This document shows positions 1-8,590 of a DNA stretch of 64,000 nt, piece by piece; the stretch's first letter is position 1, and each line of letters begins with the position of its first letter. The position numbers were made by a program, and so were the translations under genes. The DNA comes from an uncultured Eubacteriales bacterium (GTDB taxonomy: Bacteria; Bacillota; Clostridia; Christensenellales; CAG-138), in assembly GCA_900549955.1 (NCBI GenBank), contig URQH01000003.1, positions 62,001 through 126,000 of the forward strand, read 5' to 3'. The notes under the pieces were generated by a model. The model had not been told where the DNA came from and ran no database searches. It saw only the letters and a list, made by a program, of their open reading frames with translations.

Positions 1-263
1 ACCAGCACCCAGCCGGCGGCAAAGACCGCCAAAATGGCAACCGTGCTGAACAGCACCGCCTGCACGTCGGTGGGGGTGATGCTGTCGCCGCCATAAATAT
101 TGCGAAACAGCAATATCGGTATCAACACGCGAAAACAAACGCGATTCAGCCCCGAAAGCAACGGTTCGCCAAGCAGGCGCGCGCGCTTGAGCAGATAGCC
201 CAGTACGATCAGCAGCACAATCGGTAGCACCGCGCCGCAGGCAAATAAAAACGTGTCCAACAT
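1..263 (-). CDS. AEC (auxin efflux carrier) family permease, N-terminal part only
   Basis: The 87 visible residues begin MLDTFLFACGAVLPIVLLIV and give a hydrophobic segment, a short basic loop (LLKRARLL), then LNRVCFRVLIPILLFRNIY and a third hydrophobic stretch. This is the usual opening of AEC-family membrane carriers, which export or exchange small carboxylates and related anions. The family is about 300 residues, so roughly two thirds lies beyond the left edge. The ATG at 261-263 follows a GACAGGGAG-like ribosome site. It sits 31 nt downstream of the metallopeptidase gene on the same strand, so co-transcription is likely. The substrate cannot be told from this part. Confidence 0.6.
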   Translation of the reverse strand, partial: MLDTFLFACGAVLPIVLLIVLGYLLKRARLLGEPLLSGLNRVCFRVLIPILLFRNIYGGDSITPTDVQAVLFSTVAILAVFAAGWVL

Positions 264-294
264 CTCCCTGTCTCACCCCATTTGAAATGTCACG

Positions 295-813
295 CTATTG
301 ACGAAGCAACGCCCGGCGCGCCCGGTAATCCGGCAATATGGACGCCACGCAGGCATAGAACGCCGCTCCATGATCCTTGTGCAGGATGTGCGCAAGCTCA
401 TGCACCACCACATAGTCGACCGCCTCCGGCGGATACCGCATCAGATACAGCGAAAAGCACACTGCATTCTTGGCGCTGCAGCTGCCAAAGCGCGTGCGCG
501 CTGCGGTAATACGCACAGAAGCGGGCTGCACATGAAGCAGCGGCGCATACAGCCGCACCCGCTCCGGCAGCACGCGCTCCGCCTGTGCGCGCCACTGCCG
601 GATCTGTTCGTCCGTCGGCTCCGGATAGCGCATGAAATGCGCCCGCGCGCGCGACAACGCGCGTTCCAGCCATGTCCGATGCGCCTCTACAAACGCCGCG
701 ACGGCTTCATCCGGCATCGTCCAAGGCACGCGGACGAGCACGTCTCCGGTGCGCGTGACCTCGATGGCGGCCGTCTTTCGCCGCGAACGGCGGACGATGT
801 ATGTCCCATTCAT
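295..813 (-). CDS. YgjP-type (M48-like) zinc metallopeptidase domain protein
   Basis: This 172-residue cytoplasmic protein carries the zinc-protease motif HELAH at about residues 138-142, followed by a downstream H (HKDHGAAF), and the family hallmark RFGSCS at about 109-114. The layout matches YgjP-like/DUF45 proteins, which are often found beside restriction or DNA-repair genes but have no firmly assigned substrate. The ATG at 811-813 is chosen because AGGAGG sits 8 nt upstream at 822-827; an in-frame ATG further upstream has no such site. It is the first gene of a minus-strand unit with the AEC permease and has its own promoter. The family call is secure; the role is unknown. Confidence 0.75.
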   Translation of the reverse strand: MNGTYIVRRSRRKTAAIEVTRTGDVLVRVPWTMPDEAVAAFVEAHRTWLERALSRARAHFMRYPEPTDEQIRQWRAQAERVLPERVRLYAPLLHVQPASVRITAARTRFGSCSAKNAVCFSLYLMRYPPEAVDYVVVHELAHILHKDHGAAFYACVASILPDYRARRALLRQ

Positions 814-837
814 GGATCCCGCCTCCTGACGCAAAGC

Positions 838-906
838 GCCGGCTGCGCACGCGCGCAGCCGGCGAATGTCTCCTTATTATTGTACCGCAGAAATAAAAAT
901 GTGCAA
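838..906 (-). promoter_or_regulatory. Promoter and leader hairpin of the YgjP-like operon
   Basis: Reading the minus strand, TTGCAC (901-906) and TACAAT (879-884) are 16 nt apart. The predicted transcript starts near 872 and then meets an 11-bp inverted repeat (GCCGGCTGCGC, arms 838-848 and 853-863) just before the ribosome site at 822-827. The hairpin has no T-tract, so it looks like a leader structure and not a terminator. All of this is read from sequence; activity is inferred. Confidence 0.5.
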
Positions 907-995
907 GGCCCTTGTGAGAAGCAGAAGCCTTTCGTACCGGCGGCAGCCCCGCCGTACGCCAAAAGGCAAGCCGGCAGGCGGGCACCGCTCTTTCA

Positions 996-1028
996 AAAAC
1001 CGGCGGAGCCGTCCGATCGTCGGACGGC
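996..1028 (-). terminator. Terminator after the RsgI-like gene
   Basis: GCCGTCCGA (1008-1016) and TCGGACGGC (1020-1028) form a perfect 9-bp stem. On the minus strand, downstream of the anti-sigma gene, the stem is followed after eight bases by TTTTTG. This is a plausible intrinsic terminator with a slightly displaced T-tract. Confidence 0.5.
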
Positions 1029-1052
1029 CCCGCACCCCGGCCTGCGCCGGTA

Positions 1053-2858
1053 TCAGTCGTCTTCCACTTCCCGGCTGTGCCCCAGCACCTCGCCGGTCGT
1101 AGCGCTGATCTCATACTCGTATTCATAGTTTCCAACGCGGAACTCTACCTCATAGAGCAGCACGCCGTTGTCGCGATCCCGCTCCACCTTGACCCGGGTC
1201 GCGTCGGACGCGGACACGCCCGCATGGCGGAACGCGGCATTCTTGGCCGCATCGGCCCCAATGTCCGTCGTACTGCCGGAGCTCGCGTTGCCAGAGCCCG
1301 TACTGCCGGAGGCCGCGTTGCCGGAGTTCGCGCTGCCGGAGGCCGCGCCATGCTCCCGTTCGGTGTCGAACGAGCGCACCGCACCCGTCGCGGCGTCGAT
1401 CTCATAGTCGTACTCCTTGCCGCCCGCGAGGAACTCCACATCGTAGACCGTGCGGCCGTCGTCCCGATCCGCCTTCACGTACAGGTTCGTGATCTCGGCC
1501 TCGGTCAGCCCCGCGTGCTGGAGCGCCGCCGCCACCGCCGCATCGCGGCCGATATCGCCCGTCGCCGCCGTGCCACCCGTGGCCGAGCCGCCCGCCGGGA
1601 TGCTGTGATCCCGCTCCGTATCGAACGAGCGCACCGCGCCCGTCGCGGCGTCGATCTCATAGTCGTACTCGTTGCCGCCCGCGAGGAACTCCACGTCGTA
1701 GACCGCGCGGCCGTCGTCCCGATCCGCCTTTACGTACAGGTTCGTAATCTCAGCCTCGGTCAGCCCTGCGTGCTGGAGCGCCGCCGCCAACGCCGCGTCA
1801 CGGCCGATGTCGCCCGTCGCCGCGCTGCCATTTGCATTGCCGGTCGTGTTGCCGTTCTGCGCGTCCCAGCCGTCCCGCTGCTCGGTGGAGAACTGGACCA
1901 CTTCGCCGGTCAGCGCGTCGACGTCGCACTCATATTCCAAACTGTCCGCCGCAAACTCCACTTCGTACACCATGCGGCCGGCTTCGACATCCATACCGGC
2001 GGACAGCCTCTCCGCCTTCGCGGCGTCGATGCCAGCATGGCTGAGCGCCGCGGCGGTTGCAGCATCCGTACCAATATAGCCGCTTTCGCTGGCAGTACCG
2101 GTGAGCGTCAGCGAGGCGTTCTGCGATGCATTCTGCGGTTCAGCCAGCAGCAGATTGAGGGCGTTGATCGTCAGCCCCGCCAGATCCTCCGCCCGCAGGG
2201 TCGGATTCTGGCCCATCAGCTGGAGGATGAGCGCCGCCTTGCCGCGCGAGATCTCATAGCTGTTGGCCAGCGCGGTCACCTCGTCGTCCTGTCCAAGCGT
2301 CTGGGACAGGATGGCGCCGTCGATGCCAAAGCCCGCCAGCAGCTCGTTGATCTCAGTCGTCAGCCGCTGCTGCAGCTGCGCCGCCTCCTGAGCATCGGCT
2401 CCTTCTACGGAAATCAGGATGGAGTTGGCCAGCTCGCTGATGTAGCCGTTCTTGAGCAGGGAGCCGATCAGGGCGTTGACCGCCACGTTGAGCTGCACCC
2501 CGGTAAGATCCATGCCGTCCAGGATGCGGGACGCGTCGCTGTTCTGCGCGACCACGCTCAGCACGCGCTCCTCGCTGTTGATCGAGAGCAGGATGCTCGG
2601 GTTCACGTCGAGCACGACGACCGCCGTCCCCTGCTGGCTCGCCTGGCTGCGCACAATCCCCAGGGCGCCGACGGCCAGCACCGCGCATGCCGCCACTGCC
2701 GCCACCGCCGCGATCAGCCGCCGCGGCCGGCGACTGCGCCGGGGGCCGGCGGGCGCCGCAGAGAGCTGATCCGCCGCCTCGCGCAGCCGGTCGGAATAGT
2801 CCGGCGCGGCGTGCTCCACCGCCTGCCGTACTTTCTGTTTCACCTGTTCCTGTTTCAT
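1053..2858 (-). CDS. RsgI-like anti-sigma factor with PepSY-type repeats
   Basis: The 601-residue protein has a charged cytoplasmic N-terminus (about 1-45), one membrane segment (about 47-70, LIAAVAAVAACAVLAVGALG) and an RsgI_N-like region with DVNPSILLSIN right after it. It ends in four PepSY-like modules, each ending in an EY-x-YEID-x-x-TGEV type strand. The two middle modules are almost identical. In this family the N-terminus binds the sigma factor and the outer part senses a cell-surface signal. The gene starts directly after the stop of the sigma gene (TAA then ATG), with AGGAGGC inside the sigma gene, so the two are translationally coupled. What the extracellular PepSY repeats detect is unknown. 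Confidence 0.75.
   Translation of the reverse strand: MKQEQVKQKVRQAVEHAAPDYSDRLREAADQLSAAPAGPRRSRRPRRLIAAVAAVAACAVLAVGALGIVRSQASQQGTAVVVLDVNPSILLSINSEERVLSVVAQNSDASRILDGMDLTGVQLNVAVNALIGSLLKNGYISELANSILISVEGADAQEAAQLQQRLTTEINELLAGFGIDGAILSQTLGQDDEVTALANSYEISRGKAALILQLMGQNPTLRAEDLAGLTINALNLLLAEPQNASQNASLTLTGTASESGYIGTDAATAAALSHAGIDAAKAERLSAGMDVEAGRMVYEVEFAADSLEYECDVDALTGEVVQFSTEQRDGWDAQNGNTTGNANGSAATGDIGRDAALAAALQHAGLTEAEITNLYVKADRDDGRAVYDVEFLAGGNEYDYEIDAATGAVRSFDTERDHSIPAGGSATGGTAATGDIGRDAAVAAALQHAGLTEAEITNLYVKADRDDGRTVYDVEFLAGGKEYDYEIDAATGAVRSFDTEREHGAASGSANSGNAASGSTGSGNASSGSTTDIGADAAKNAAFRHAGVSASDATRVKVERDRDNGVLLYEVEFRVGNYEYEYEISATTGEVLGHSREVEDD
1366..1826. repeat. Tandem intragenic duplication of a PepSY module (two 206-bp copies, 255-bp period)
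   Basis: The stretches 1366-1571 and 1621-1826 are nearly identical in DNA, including third codon positions, and encode modules that share GLTEAEITNLYVKADRDDGR. The two flanking modules in the same protein are much more diverged. This pattern indicates a recent in-frame duplication inside the anti-sigma gene. Confidence 0.85.
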
Positions 2859-3410
2859 TTATGCCTCCTCCAATGCATGCTGTAGTTTTTTGATGGCCCT
2901 GTTGTACTTGGACAGGACCGTAGAGAGCGGCAGGTGCAGCATGGCCGCACACTCCCGGTGCAGGAACCCGCCGACGACGTGCAGCGCCACAATCTGCCGT
3001 TCCGCCTCGGTGAGCCGGTACAGCGCCGCATACAGCACCACCCGGTCCTCGGGCGTGACCCGCGGCAGGTGCGCGGTCAGCCGCTCCCAGTCCTCGAAGG
3101 GCAGCATGTCGGCGCGCCCGTTTTCGCGCAGCTTCATGAGCGCGAAATTCTTCGTGATCGTCAGGATCCACGGCATGGGCCGGCCGTTTGGCCGGTAGCG
3201 CGGCGCCGCCTCGCACAGCCGCAGGATGGTGTCCTGCAACACGTCCTCGGCATCCTGCACGCTGCGGGTGATGGTCAGGGCAAAGCCGTACACGCCCGGC
3301 CGGATCTTGGTGTACAGCGGCTCCAACGCGCTGCCGTCGCCCGCTGCGATTCTCAGCAATAGCGCTTCCACATCTGCCTGCGGTTCTTCTTGTGGCGTGA
3401 TTTCCTGCAT
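2859..3410 (-). CDS. ECF-type RNA polymerase sigma factor
   Basis: A 183-residue sigma-70 family protein. Region 2 is visible as AEDVLQDTILRLCE and PMPWILTITKNFALMKLRE; region 4 as LTEAERQIVALHVVGGFLHRE followed by an HTH-like AAMLHLPLSTVLSKYNRAIKKL. The ATG at 3408-3410 follows GGAGAGCAACC; an earlier in-frame ATG at 3428 lacks a good ribosome site. It is the first gene of a two-gene unit with the RsgI-like anti-sigma factor, which presumably keeps it inactive at the membrane. Upstream, GGAAAC and CGATGC about 18 nt apart resemble an ECF promoter and suggest autoregulation, but this is weak. Confidence 0.85.
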   Translation of the reverse strand: MQEITPQEEPQADVEALLLRIAAGDGSALEPLYTKIRPGVYGFALTITRSVQDAEDVLQDTILRLCEAAPRYRPNGRPMPWILTITKNFALMKLRENGRADMLPFEDWERLTAHLPRVTPEDRVVLYAALYRLTEAERQIVALHVVGGFLHRECAAMLHLPLSTVLSKYNRAIKKLQHALEEA

Positions 3411-3547
3411 GGTTGCTCTCCTTTTCATATGATGCATGCACGAAAGCGGTCGTTTATCGCATCGATTCTCAAAAATTTTTTCGTTTCCAATGTTTTCCAC
3501 AAATGGCAGCTGTATTGTATCAAACGCAAATTCCGCTGTAAAGCGGG

Positions 3548-3577
3548 TTCCCTCCGGCACAAAAACTATGATATACT
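3548..3577 (+). promoter_or_regulatory. Extended -10 promoter for the DMT permease operon
   Basis: TGATATACT (3569-3577) is an extended -10 element. The best -35 at 18-bp spacing is a poor TTCCCT. It lies about 27 nt upstream of a good AGGAG ribosome site before 3611. Confidence 0.4.
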
Positions 3578-3610
3578 TTAAGTTGAATTCTGTCGAAAGG
3601 AGCGGACGCC

Positions 3611-4477
3611 ATGGGCGATTGGGAATGGATCGCATACGCATGCGCCTCGGCGCTGCTCGGCGGGGCGCTGCCCAGCTTCGTCAAGACCGGCGTCCACCGT
3701 ACGCCGCCATCGGTCGCCGCCGCCATCTATGCCACGGCGGTGTTCTTCTTTTCGCTTGGCGCGGCAGCCATCTCCGGCACGCTCGGCAGCGTGTCCGGTC
3801 TCGACAACGCCACGCTCGTGAATCTGGTGCTCTGCGGCGCGCTGCGCGCGCTCGTGTGGCTGTGCCTGTTTGCGGCGCTGTCCACGGGCAATGTAAACCG
3901 CGTCATGCCGGTGCACAACCTCGCGCCTGCGCTCGCCATCGGCGCGTCCGCGCTGCTGTTCGATACCGCCATCGGCGTGTGGCGGCTGTGCTGCCTCGTG
4001 CTGCTGCTGCTCGGCACCGTGCTCATGGAGAGCCGCCAGCAGAAGGGGCGCGGGTACCGCTGGCTGCTGTTTGCCTGCCTCGCGCTCGCCGGCACGGCCG
4101 CGCGCGACGTGCTCTGCGCGCGCCTGCTGCCAAACGTGCCGGACAGCCTGCAAAACCTGATGGAAGCGTTTGTGGCGATGCTCGCGCTCTGGGTCCTGTC
4201 GGCCGCGGGCCGCACCTTTGGCAGCCTCAAAAAGCTGCAACCGGAAAGCTGGCTGTTCCTGCTGCTCGCCGGCGCGTCGACCGGCGTAGCGCTGCTGTGC
4301 GACGCCTCCGCCGCCCGGCTGGGCGACAGCACCTACCTGCTGCCGATCTCCTGCCTCGCGTTCCCGCTGATGTTCCTGTTTGCCCGCGTCATCCACAAGG
4401 AAAAGACGCCTGCGGCGGCGGTGCTGGGGCTGCTGCTCGCGGTGTTTGGCATGTTCGGCCTGTTGCTGAACGTATAA
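3611..4477 (+). CDS. DMT superfamily (EamA-type) permease
   Basis: A 288-residue, highly hydrophobic protein with about ten membrane segments in two homologous halves. The first half opens with a small-residue helix (ACASALLGGALPSFVK). It has only short polar loops and ends in the C-terminal hydrophobic hairpin typical of EamA transporters. Such proteins usually export metabolites, amino acids or drugs; the substrate is not predictable here. The start is set by AGGAG about 8 nt before the ATG. It is followed after 29 nt by a HAD phosphatase and then a BFD-like protein on the same strand, giving a three-gene operon. Confidence 0.7.
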   Translation: MGDWEWIAYACASALLGGALPSFVKTGVHRTPPSVAAAIYATAVFFFSLGAAAISGTLGSVSGLDNATLVNLVLCGALRALVWLCLFAALSTGNVNRVMPVHNLAPALAIGASALLFDTAIGVWRLCCLVLLLLGTVLMESRQQKGRGYRWLLFACLALAGTAARDVLCARLLPNVPDSLQNLMEAFVAMLALWVLSAAGRTFGSLKKLQPESWLFLLLAGASTGVALLCDASAARLGDSTYLLPISCLAFPLMFLFARVIHKEKTPAAAVLGLLLAVFGMFGLLLNV

Positions 4478-4506
4478 ATCAACCCCTGTCAGGAGGAACC
4501 TGTCCC

Positions 4507-5154
4507 ATGTACAAGCTCTGCGCCTTTGATCTGGACGGCACGCTGGTGGACACCATCGGCGACCTGGCCGCAAGCCTCAATTACGCGCTCGAAAAAAACG
4601 GCCTGCCGGTTCACACCGTGCAGGAAGTCTCCCGTCTCGTCGGCCACAGCGTGTCCTACATGTGCTACATGGCCGTGCCGGAGGAGGTGCGCGAGGCGCG
4701 CTGGCAGCAGGTGTATGCCGACTGCGACGCGCACTACGCCCTGCACTGCTGCGACCACTCCCGCCCCTATGAGGGCGTCCTGCGCACGGTTTCGCGCCTG
4801 AAGGCCGCGGGCGTGACGCTCGCCGTCGTGACGAACAAGCCGCACAAGCACGCCATGCACGTGGTGAACGAGCTGTTTCCGCGGGACACCTTCTCCATCA
4901 TCCTCGGTATGATGAAAAAGTTTGAAAAAAAACCGGCCGCAGAACCACTCAACTTCGTGCTGGACTACCTTGGCGTCGCGCCGAAGGACGCGATCTACGT
5001 GGGCGATTCGGAAGTGGACATCGAGTTTGCCAAAAACACCGGGCTGCCCTGCGTCTCCGTGACGTGGGGGCTGCGGCCGCGTTCGGAACTGATCGCGGCA
5101 GGCGCCACATGCCTGATCGACGACCCGGAAGAGCTGCTGGAGATCGTGCTGTGA
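4507..5154 (+). CDS. HAD-family phosphatase, phosphoglycolate phosphatase-like
   Basis: A 215-residue HAD hydrolase with motif I DLDGTLVDT (about residues 7-15), motif II VVTNKP, a conserved lysine in the KKFEKKPAAEP segment, and motif III VGDSEVDIEFAKN. The helical cap inserted after motif I and the overall length fit the Gph/PGP subgroup, which removes phosphate from 2-phosphoglycolate and similar small phosphates. The ATG is preceded by AGGAGGAACC. Its stop codon overlaps the GTG start of the next gene. Exact substrate is inferred from family only. Confidence 0.75.
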   Translation: MYKLCAFDLDGTLVDTIGDLAASLNYALEKNGLPVHTVQEVSRLVGHSVSYMCYMAVPEEVREARWQQVYADCDAHYALHCCDHSRPYEGVLRTVSRLKAAGVTLAVVTNKPHKHAMHVVNELFPRDTFSIILGMMKKFEKKPAAEPLNFVLDYLGVAPKDAIYVGDSEVDIEFAKNTGLPCVSVTWGLRPRSELIAAGATCLIDDPEELLEIVL

Positions 5155-5339
5155 GGGCGCCGGAGGAGATTGTGTGCCACTGCTGCCGCGTGCGCGTGGC
5201 GGACGTGTCACGCGCGGCCGCGGCCGGCGCTCGAACCGTGGAAGACGTGCGCCGTATGACCGGCGCCGGAGACGCCTGTACCAAGTGCCTGAATACCGTC
5301 GCGCGCGTGCTCGAGGCGTGCCTCGCGCAGCGGCGCTGA
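5151..5339 (+). CDS. BFD-like [2Fe-2S]-binding protein
   Basis: A 62-residue protein starting with GTG that overlaps the upstream stop as GTGA. It has the four-cysteine pattern of bacterioferritin-associated ferredoxin-like domains: VCHCC near the N-terminus and CTKC about 35 residues later, with a helical spacer (AGARTVEDVRRMTGAG). Free-standing BFD domains bind a [2Fe-2S] cluster and act in iron release or as small electron carriers or sensors. No bacterioferritin gene is in view, so the partner is unknown. Tight coupling to the phosphatase gene suggests joint expression. Confidence 0.7.
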   Translation: MRAPEEIVCHCCRVRVADVSRAAAAGARTVEDVRRMTGAGDACTKCLNTVARVLEACLAQRR

Positions 5340-5405
5340 CGCACCGCAAATCGCCCCGCGCGCCGTTTGCGCGGCGCGCCTGTTCGCACCTGCCGGCACA
5401 ACACG

Positions 5406-5445
5406 CGGGCCCGGCGTCCCCCCTGCGGGGACGCCGGGCCCGTTT
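5406..5445. terminator. Long GC hairpin between convergent genes
   Basis: CGGGCCCGGCGTCCCC (5406-5421) and GGGGACGCCGGGCCCG (5427-5442) form a perfect 16-bp stem with a 5-nt loop, followed by TTT on the plus strand. It lies between the plus-strand BFD gene and the end of the minus-strand anti-sigma gene and probably ends transcripts from both sides. Confidence 0.65.
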
Positions 5446-5476
5446 GCATCTGGCGAAGCGGCGATCCGGCGCGCGC

Positions 5477-6874
5477 CTATCCGATCAGGCGCAGCGGGCA
5501 CTCCGTAAAACAGCGCGCCTCATACGCGGCACTCCAGCCACCGTCGGTATTCGGTGCGGACACGCGCCCGTCCTGCGGCAGCGCCACGCCGTTGTAGGCG
5601 CTCACCTCAGACTGCACGAGCACCAGGTCGAGCGAATGGAGCGCATCCAGCTCCTCCGCCGTCAGGCCGATCGCCAGCGTGAAGCGCACCTCGTTCCCCT
5701 CGACCGGCAGGAAGCGGATGCGGTCGTACCCGTGTCCCGCATCCTCGCCGTCCAGCAGGAACGTCACGTCCACATGGCCGGCAAACTGCGCGCACTGCTC
5801 CTGCGTCCAGCCGGACGGCAGCTGCAGGCAGACCTCCATCTCCAGCCCGGCGAGCGTCTGCCGCAAGGAGGCCAGCGAAAGCGTGGCGCCCTCGAGCGGC
5901 AGCAGCTCGTTTCCGACGAGCGCCGTATTCCCCTCGATCTGCTCCGCGCCGGTGAACACCGACGCGCTGCCGGTCAGCGCCACGGGCGCGGGCAGCGGCA
6001 GCTCCACGGCGGCCGCCGTGCCGGCGGTAGCGTCGAACGTCAGCCCCTCGACGCGCAGTGTGGCCAGCGGCGCCGCATCTGTGCCGGACAGGCGGAGCGA
6101 GCGCATGTCGAAGAACGGGATTTCCAGTGAGAGCGTCTGCTCGCCGGTCAGCCCCGTCCCGACCGGCAGGCTGAACAGGACGGAAAGCGACCCGGCGGCG
6201 ACGGCCGCGTCATAGCCCGCCTGGTCGAGCGCGACGGCATATGCGGCGTCCAGAATGCTGAGGCCGAGCCGCTTTGCCGGTGCGCCGCCGAGCGAAAAGG
6301 CGCAGTCGGCCACGATCATATCGTCCGGCGGGACATATGCGGTGCCCTCGTCGGCTTCCATGCGCAGATAGGCGCTCTCGGGGCGGATGAAGTCCGCCGT
6401 GTGGCCCGCGAGGGTACCCGCGATGTGGAGCGTCTCCCCGTCATACAGCAGCTCCTCCAGCGTGAGCGTCAGCCCCTCCGCCCACGCCTGCCACGCGTCG
6501 TCCGCCGCCTGCGCGACCACGACGGTATAGCCTGCCGCGTCCAGCGGTTCGACCGCGTTTTCCACCATCGTCCCCGGTTCGCGCGCCTGTCCGGGCGTCG
6601 AGAGGTATTCGCCCGTATCGACCGCAGGCCGCAGCGCCTGCAGGATGGCGGCGCGCGCAGCGGGGATGCTCATCGCCATGCCGAAGCACAGCAGCAGCGC
6701 GGCGGCCAGATAGCCAAGCGGCCGCAATGCGGCGGGCAGCCTGCGCCGGCCGCGCCTTTGCCGCGGCGGCGCCGCGCCGGGTTCGACAGCGGCGGTGCGG
6801 AGCCGCTGCCGGAGCCCGTCGCCGCCGAGCAGGGTCTGTTGGAGGATATCGTGGTAATATTCCCGTTCTGTCAT
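5477..6874 (-). CDS. DUF4179-like anti-sigma factor, membrane-anchored
   Basis: A 465-residue protein with an approximately 50-residue cytoplasmic N-terminus, one transmembrane segment (about 53-72, LGYLAAALLLCFGMAMSIPAA) and a large extracytoplasmic beta-rich part. The architecture matches the DUF4179/DUF5643 proteins encoded behind ECF sigma factors in Firmicutes, where they restrain the sigma factor. The ATG at 6872-6874 overlaps the stop of the sigma gene (ATGA), and AAGGAG lies just upstream, so the two are translationally coupled. The domain name is assigned from layout and context, not from a search. The signal sensed is unknown. Confidence 0.65.
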   Translation of the reverse strand: MTEREYYHDILQQTLLGGDGLRQRLRTAAVEPGAAPPRQRRGRRRLPAALRPLGYLAAALLLCFGMAMSIPAARAAILQALRPAVDTGEYLSTPGQAREPGTMVENAVEPLDAAGYTVVVAQAADDAWQAWAEGLTLTLEELLYDGETLHIAGTLAGHTADFIRPESAYLRMEADEGTAYVPPDDMIVADCAFSLGGAPAKRLGLSILDAAYAVALDQAGYDAAVAAGSLSVLFSLPVGTGLTGEQTLSLEIPFFDMRSLRLSGTDAAPLATLRVEGLTFDATAGTAAAVELPLPAPVALTGSASVFTGAEQIEGNTALVGNELLPLEGATLSLASLRQTLAGLEMEVCLQLPSGWTQEQCAQFAGHVDVTFLLDGEDAGHGYDRIRFLPVEGNEVRFTLAIGLTAEELDALHSLDLVLVQSEVSAYNGVALPQDGRVSAPNTDGGWSAAYEARCFTECPLRLIG

Positions 6875-7422
6875 CGGGTCATCTCTCCTTTCCGGTCTGG
6901 TTGTGAGGAGGGCGCGGCGTCCAGTTGGGCGCGGATGCCGCGGCGGGCGCGGAACAGCCGGCTCTTGACCGCATCGCGGCTCACGTGCAGCGCCGCGGCA
7001 ATCTCCTCGAGGGACATTTCGAACCCATAGTAGAGCACAAACGCGCGGTAGCACTCCCCCGGGAGTGCCTTTGCCGCCGCAAAGACGGCTTCCGCTTCTT
7101 CCCGCGTGGCGGCCCGCAGCGCCAGGTCCGGCTCGTCAGCCGGCAGGCGTGCGTCGTCCAGCGCCTGCTCGCGCGCCTGCCGCGCGGCGCGGGACGCATA
7201 GTGTACGGCGATCTCGTTGCGCAGCATCCGAAGCAGGAACGCGCCCGGCTGTTCGATGTCCGCGTGCCCATGGCGGGCGAGCCGCCGGAGAAACCGCACA
7301 TAGACGTCTTGCAGCACGTCCTCGGCGTCGAACGGGTCGGGCAGCCGGAGCATGGCATAGCGCAGCAGCACCGGATAGCTGTCCGCGTACACGGTGTCAA
7401 AATAGGGGTCGTCCGAAAGCAT
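6871..7422 (-). CDS. ECF-type RNA polymerase sigma factor, second copy
   Basis: A 183-residue sigma-70 family protein: region 2 shows DAEDVLQDVYVRFLRRL and GAFLLRMLRNEIAVHYASR, and region 4 shows LPGECYRAFVLYYGFEMSLEE followed by IAAALHVSRDAVKSRLFRARRGI, a clear helix-turn-helix. The ATG at 7420-7422 has GGAGGC 8 nt upstream. It is paired with the downstream DUF4179-like anti-sigma gene by a four-base overlap. It is not a close copy of the sigma factor at 2859-3410, so the two pairs probably answer different envelope signals. Confidence 0.85.
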   Translation of the reverse strand: MLSDDPYFDTVYADSYPVLLRYAMLRLPDPFDAEDVLQDVYVRFLRRLARHGHADIEQPGAFLLRMLRNEIAVHYASRAARQAREQALDDARLPADEPDLALRAATREEAEAVFAAAKALPGECYRAFVLYYGFEMSLEEIAAALHVSRDAVKSRLFRARRGIRAQLDAAPSSQPDRKGEMTR

Positions 7423-7528
7423 GGCGGAACGCCTCCTTTCCGAGTGCAAGGCCTTGTACCTATATAGACCGGTTTGGAGCGCGCCCGGTTGTGCAAAAAA
7501 GCAAAAATTTTCTGCGCCAGGCGCGCCG

Positions 7529-7569
7529 CAAAATAAAAACGGCGCGACCCAACGCAGTGGGTCGCGCCG
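7529..7569 (-). terminator. Terminator of the liv operon
   Basis: CGGCGCGACCC (7540-7550) and GGGTCGCGCCG (7559-7569) form an 11-bp stem. Read on the minus strand, downstream of the small membrane protein gene, it is followed by TTTTTATTTT. This is a canonical intrinsic terminator. Confidence 0.85.
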
Positions 7570-7587
7570 CACGGAACGACGTCTGTT

Positions 7588-7854
7588 TCAAAGCTGCCAT
7601 AGCCCTGCCGACACGGCCGGCATGGGAGACGGCTCCCGCTCCGGCCCGTTGCCGCCAAAGGCGGCCGCCAGGTAGATCAGGAAGCCAAAGTACGCAAGGC
7701 ACACGGCCAGCACCAGGCAGGCCGCCGTCCTGGCGGCGGTCCAGGCCCCCTTGCGGCGCAGCACGAGAAACACACAGCAGGTGATCAGCAGCGCCGCCAT
7801 GCACGCGATGCACACCGGGTGCACCAGCACCGCGGCCCAACTTCCATGTTCCAT
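7588..7854 (-). CDS. Small two-helix membrane protein at the end of the liv operon
   Basis: An 88-residue protein with two hydrophobic segments (about 9-31 and 41-66) joined by a basic loop (LRRKGAWTAAR), and a short polar tail. The ATG at 7852-7854 has GGAGGAAAC immediately upstream. It starts 34 nt after the ATP-binding gene livF and ends just before the operon terminator, so it is a co-transcribed last gene. No family is recognised. A role as an accessory of the amino acid transporter is only suggested by position. Confidence 0.6.
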   Translation of the reverse strand: MEHGSWAAVLVHPVCIACMAALLITCCVFLVLRRKGAWTAARTAACLVLAVCLAYFGFLIYLAAAFGGNGPEREPSPMPAVSAGLWQL

Positions 7855-7888
7855 TCCGTTTCCTCCTTTTCTCCCCGCAATCTGCGCG

Positions 7889-8583
<695 letters not shown>

Positions 8584-8590
<7 letters not shown>

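Noticed and set aside
1077..2885. A 602-codon plus-strand open frame opposite the RsgI-like gene
   Set aside because: It is the antisense shadow of a GC-rich gene: no ribosome site, Arg/Gly/Ala-rich composition and no domain, while the minus-strand frame has clear homology and coupling to the sigma gene.
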